From NCBI GenBank assembly GCA_003445555.1, contig DMDI01000259.1:1-9343 (forward strand): a stretch of DNA of 9,343 bases, given 5' to 3'. Shown piece after piece: positions 7,033-9,343 of the stretch; positions within the stretch are counted from its first letter, which is position 1; the number at the start of each line of letters is the position of its first letter. Made by a program: the position numbers and the translations under genes. This DNA comes from Desulfotomaculum sp. Lineage in GTDB: Bacteria; Bacillota; Desulfotomaculia; Desulfotomaculales; Nap2-2B. The notes beneath the pieces are model-generated. The model was not told where the DNA came from and did not search any database. It saw nothing but the letters and a program-made list of their open reading frames with translations.

Positions 7033-7113
7033 TTCTAATAGTCATTCCTTTCGCTACGCAAATGAACTTCTTTTTCGTCTTATCTTGATGTTGTCTAGTT
7101 TGTTTCGTTGCCC

Positions 7114-7872
7114 TTACCTTGCGCAGGCCTTCACGCATAGGCCGCATATTTGCTGGCCTATCCCTTTTTGCCGGCTAAACTCTTTGAGCTTTTGGTAACA
7201 GGCCAGGTAATCAAAAGCAGCCGCTTCTTCCTTGATTGCCCCGGCCGGGCAAGCAGCCACACAGCGCCGGCAAGTCCCGCAACCCATTTCTAAAGGGTGG
7301 CCAGGTTTTAAAGGAAAATTGGTCAGGATGCTGACTAAACGGACCTGGGCGCCCCGCTGGGACGTAACCAAAAGGTTATTTCTTCCCCGCCAGCCCAATC
7401 CGGCCTTTTGGGCTAATCGCCGGTGAGAAACATGGCCCCGCTGCCGTTCCCAATCAATTATCTGAGAAGCCGCTACAGGCAAGGCTAAGCATCCCGCCAG
7501 CTCAATTTTAGCCGCAATCATCAGGGCCACCCGGTCAAGAAGAAAATTCAACTGCCGGTAATGGTGAAAATAAAGGTGGTTAGGGCCTTCTTTTAAAGTC
7601 GCCAAAACCGTAGGCGAAACACGCGCGGCCATAACCACCGCCCAGGGTAATTCTGAGGTCAGGCTTTCCGGCAGCAGACAAAATTTTTTTCTTTCTTCTC
7701 CCACCTCAGCCGCCCCAAATAAATCTATTCCGTTTTCCCGGGCTATTTTCTGCAAAAGATTAAAGTTTACTTCTTCAGGGGGAAATTTATTATGGTTATT
7801 ATTGTTGAAGGTATAATCATAGTTTATTACCATAATTTTATATTTAGGCTCTCTTTCTAAACAAACTGCCAC
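7114..7872 (-). CDS. QueG-like double [4Fe-4S] protein, short form
   Basis: Related to epoxyqueuosine reductase QueG and reductive-dehalogenase-type proteins (COG1600-like). The core stretch RLAQKAGLGWRGRNNLL (152-168) matches the QueG region around KAGLGWIGKNTLL. Eight cysteines are placed for two [4Fe-4S] clusters: C198, C201, C204, C208 (CGTCRRCVAACP) and C225, C243, C246, C250. The protein ends two residues after the last Cys, so the C-terminal HEAT-like region of QueG (about 380 residues in full) is missing. The Asp that QueG uses as catalytic acid shortly before this core is not evident. A role in queuosine synthesis is therefore doubtful; an electron-transfer or other corrinoid-dependent role is possible. 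The start is uncertain: the GTG at 7872 and the ATG at 7833 both lack a convincing Shine-Dalgarno, and the first 37 or so residues are Asn-rich and low in complexity. Confidence 0.75.
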   Translation of the reverse strand: MAVCLEREPKYKIMVINYDYTFNNNNHNKFPPEEVNFNLLQKIARENGIDLFGAAEVGEERKKFCLLPESLTSELPWAVVMAARVSPTVLATLKEGPNHLYFHHYRQLNFLLDRVALMIAAKIELAGCLALPVAASQIIDWERQRGHVSHRRLAQKAGLGWRGRNNLLVTSQRGAQVRLVSILTNFPLKPGHPLEMGCGTCRRCVAACPAGAIKEEAAAFDYLACYQKLKEFSRQKGIGQQICGLCVKACAR

Positions 7873-7921
7873 CTATTACTAAAAACGCTAAGTAACGGCT
7901 ACTGATAGCTGTATTACTATA

Positions 7922-7948
7922 TTAAGATTAAGATTAAGATTAAGATTA
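7922..7948. repeat. TTAAGA hexamer repeat at the tagA stop
   Basis: Four exact TTAAGA units (7922-7945) followed by TTA (7946-7948), whose complement is the TAA stop of tagA. On the coding strand this reads as TAATCT repeats directly after the last sense codon. It occupies about a third of the 73-base gap before the QueG-like gene. Confidence 0.85.
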
Positions 7949-8671
7949 TGCTAAACGGTATGTTTTTAAGACCAGCCACACAAAACGGGGTAATACCAAA
8001 GCCCTGGGCCAGCGCTTTGGTTCTTGCAGCAGGCGCCCCAGCCATTCCAAGTGTATTTTTTGTACCCAGGAGGGCATTCTTTTTACCCGGCCGGCGATAA
8101 CGTCAAAACTGCCCCCCACGCCAATACAGACCGGTACGTTTAAAGACTGGAGATGGCGGGCAATAAAAAATTCTTGCTTTGGCGCCCCGAGGGCAACAAA
8201 AAGAATATCTGGTCGGGCCTGACGAATTATAGTTACCACCTCTGATTCTTCCCTGGGCTTAAAGTAGCCGTGAAATGTACCGGCTACCTTAAGCTTAGGG
8301 TAATGCTTTTGTAATTGGGCGGCCGCATCAATGGCTATCCCAGGCAAAGCTCCCAGGAAGAAAAGGCGCCAGCCTTCGCCGGCCGCTCTTTGGGCTAAGC
8401 GCCACACTAAGTCAATTCCGGTAACCCTTGCCGGCAGAGGAGTGCCCGCCATTTTGGCGGCCCATAAAATTCCCACCCCGTCGGCCGTAACTAGATGGGC
8501 CCGGTTAATTATTTCTCTTAAAGCCAATTTTTGCTGGGCGTAAAAAAGCATTTCCGGATTTAAAGTAACCACCTGGCGGGGTTTTTGGGCCGCAATAAAA
8601 CCGGCTATCTTTTCTAACGTCCCGGCCAGATCCAAATTCTCTACCTGAACCCCTAAGAGATTTATTTTCAT
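7946..8671 (-). CDS. tagA: TagA/WecG-family glycosyltransferase
   Basis: GT26-family enzyme; the best-known member, TagA, transfers N-acetylmannosamine from its UDP donor to GlcNAc-diphospho-undecaprenol at the inner face of the membrane, starting wall teichoic acid or related polymers. The 241-residue chain is full length. Family motifs seen: TLNPEM (36-41), ADGVGI (63-68; D64 matches the proposed catalytic base), ARVTGIDLVWRL, FFLGALPG, GTFHGYF, ALGAPKQEFF and GVGGSFDVIAGRVKRMPSW. The Arg- and hydrophobic-rich tail (LEWLGRLLQEPKRWPRALVLPRF) fits the membrane-binding appendage. The ATG overlaps the stop of the upstream MBL gene in an ATGA arrangement, so translation is probably coupled. The exact acceptor and polymer in this organism are not shown by the sequence. 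Confidence 0.92.
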   Translation of the reverse strand: MKINLLGVQVENLDLAGTLEKIAGFIAAQKPRQVVTLNPEMLFYAQQKLALREIINRAHLVTADGVGILWAAKMAGTPLPARVTGIDLVWRLAQRAAGEGWRLFFLGALPGIAIDAAAQLQKHYPKLKVAGTFHGYFKPREESEVVTIIRQARPDILFVALGAPKQEFFIARHLQSLNVPVCIGVGGSFDVIAGRVKRMPSWVQKIHLEWLGRLLQEPKRWPRALVLPRFVWLVLKTYRLA

Positions 8672-9343
8672 GAGCTTAGGTTTAAATCCACCTTCATCCC
8701 GTCAGTAGCCGCAATAACTTCAATCTTATATTCAGCCGATAGTTTTTGAGCCAGTTCCCAGGGCCTGGCCTTGAGCATGGTCGTCCCAAAATGGGTCATA
8801 ATAATTTTAGCCGGTTTTATTTCCGTCAATACATTTTTCACGTCTTCCAGGCTTAAGTGCATGGCGGAACTGTGCTCTATCGGCTGGTGAAAAACTACAT
8901 TCATTATTAAAAGGTCAGAATTAGCGTAGCTGGTGCTTAACTCCGAAAAATATTTTGTATCCACCATAAAGGATACTTTCCGGCCGGGTAAATGAAAAAT
9001 TATACCGTAAGTTTCAACCGGGTGCCGGTGTTTAATCGAAGTACTAAAACTTACTCCGTCACCTAAATGATAAGCGGTGTTTTCCTTTAAAACAATAATT
9101 TCGTCCAGGTAGGCTCGCAGGTAATTTAAAACTACCTGGTTATCACCGTTTAAAGCGTCCGCGGGGGCAAATAAGACCCCTCGTTTTTTAATGCCCCCGC
9201 TAGTCATGGCGTCAATTAAAATATTAATATCGTTGGAATGGTCAATATGAAGGTGAGAAAGAATAATAGCATCAACCTGGGTTACGTCAACCGGCGGTTT
9301 TTCTTTGGCGCACCTGACTATTGTTCCCGGGCCGGGACTTAAA
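8668..9343 (-). CDS. MBL-fold metallo-hydrolase (5' end outside window)
   Basis: The reading frame stays open from the window edge, so the gene is partial; 224 residues are visible. A downstream ATG (9207) could be mistaken for the start, but the zinc motif HLHIDH (visible residues 30-35) lies before it and must belong to the protein. Other beta-lactamase-fold motifs: PGPGT near the edge, His in KHRHPVETYG, Asp in MVDTKYF and His in MTHFG. The pattern VETYGIIFHLPGRKVSFMVDT resembles the RNase Z/PhnP-like COG1234-1235 group, so the substrate could be RNA, a cyclic nucleotide or another phosphodiester. It ends in a four-base overlap with tagA, which suggests a shared transcript. Confidence 0.87.
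   Translation of the reverse strand, partial: LSPGPGTIVRCAKEKPPVDVTQVDAIILSHLHIDHSNDINILIDAMTSGGIKKRGVLFAPADALNGDNQVVLNYLRAYLDEIIVLKENTAYHLGDGVSFSTSIKHRHPVETYGIIFHLPGRKVSFMVDTKYFSELSTSYANSDLLIMNVVFHQPIEHSSAMHLSLEDVKNVLTEIKPAKIIMTHFGTTMLKARPWELAQKLSAEYKIEVIAATDGMKVDLNLSS

Noticed and set aside
7033..7113. Regulatory element in the gap before the epimerase gene
   Set aside because: No clear promoter, hairpin or repeat is visible in these 81 bases apart from a distant AAAGGA ribosome binding site.
7833..7861. Promoter before the QueG-like gene (TTGTTT with TATAAA)
   Set aside because: The -35 matches only three of six bases, and the start would fall on or after the candidate ATG; too weak to annotate.
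8668..9207. MBL protein starting at the ATG at 9207
   Set aside because: The same frame continues upstream to the window edge and contains the essential HLHIDH zinc motif, so this ATG is internal.

Overview
The window looks like a chromosomal segment from an anaerobic, low-to-mid GC Gram-positive bacterium of the class Clostridia, possibly a Peptococcaceae/Desulfotomaculum-like lineage. This is inferred from a CooT-type nickel chaperone (a family tied to CO dehydrogenase maturation), a TagA-type glycosyltransferase, Gram-positive Shine-Dalgarno sequences, GTG/TTG starts and several intergenic repeat families. The genus cannot be fixed from sequence alone. All nine supported genes lie on the minus strand, so transcription runs from high to low coordinates. 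No gap exceeds about 145 bases, and no RNA gene, CRISPR array or intact transposase was seen.

Upstream part (9343 to 5088): an MBL-fold hydrolase cut by the window edge overlaps a TagA/WecG glycosyltransferase by four bases (ATGA), so these two are probably translationally coupled. Then follow a short QueG-like double [4Fe-4S] protein, a UDP-sugar 4-epimerase of the SDR family, and a radical SAM protein of unknown role that appears to have its own extended -10 promoter. TagA and the epimerase fit cell-wall or exopolysaccharide assembly.

Downstream part (5060 to 61): a strong sigma-A type promoter (TTGACG-18-TATAAT) drives a likely unit of cooT, family 4 uracil-DNA glycosylase, a substrate-binding lipoprotein without a visible transporter, and uvrA. 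Two of the four act in DNA repair (base excision and nucleotide excision).

The most striking observation is in uvrA. A 69-bp REP-like palindrome with 23-bp perfect arms sits in frame inside the coding region, exactly where the insertion domain of UvrA should be. About 80 residues of the usual protein are missing there, although the zinc modules and ATPase motifs on both sides remain. Other repeats occur around gene boundaries: heptamers overlapping the uvrA stop codon, related heptamers in the cooT leader, a C-rich/G-rich hairpin between cooT and udg, and hexamers starting at the tagA stop codon. I did not find evidence for a wholly new multigene system.
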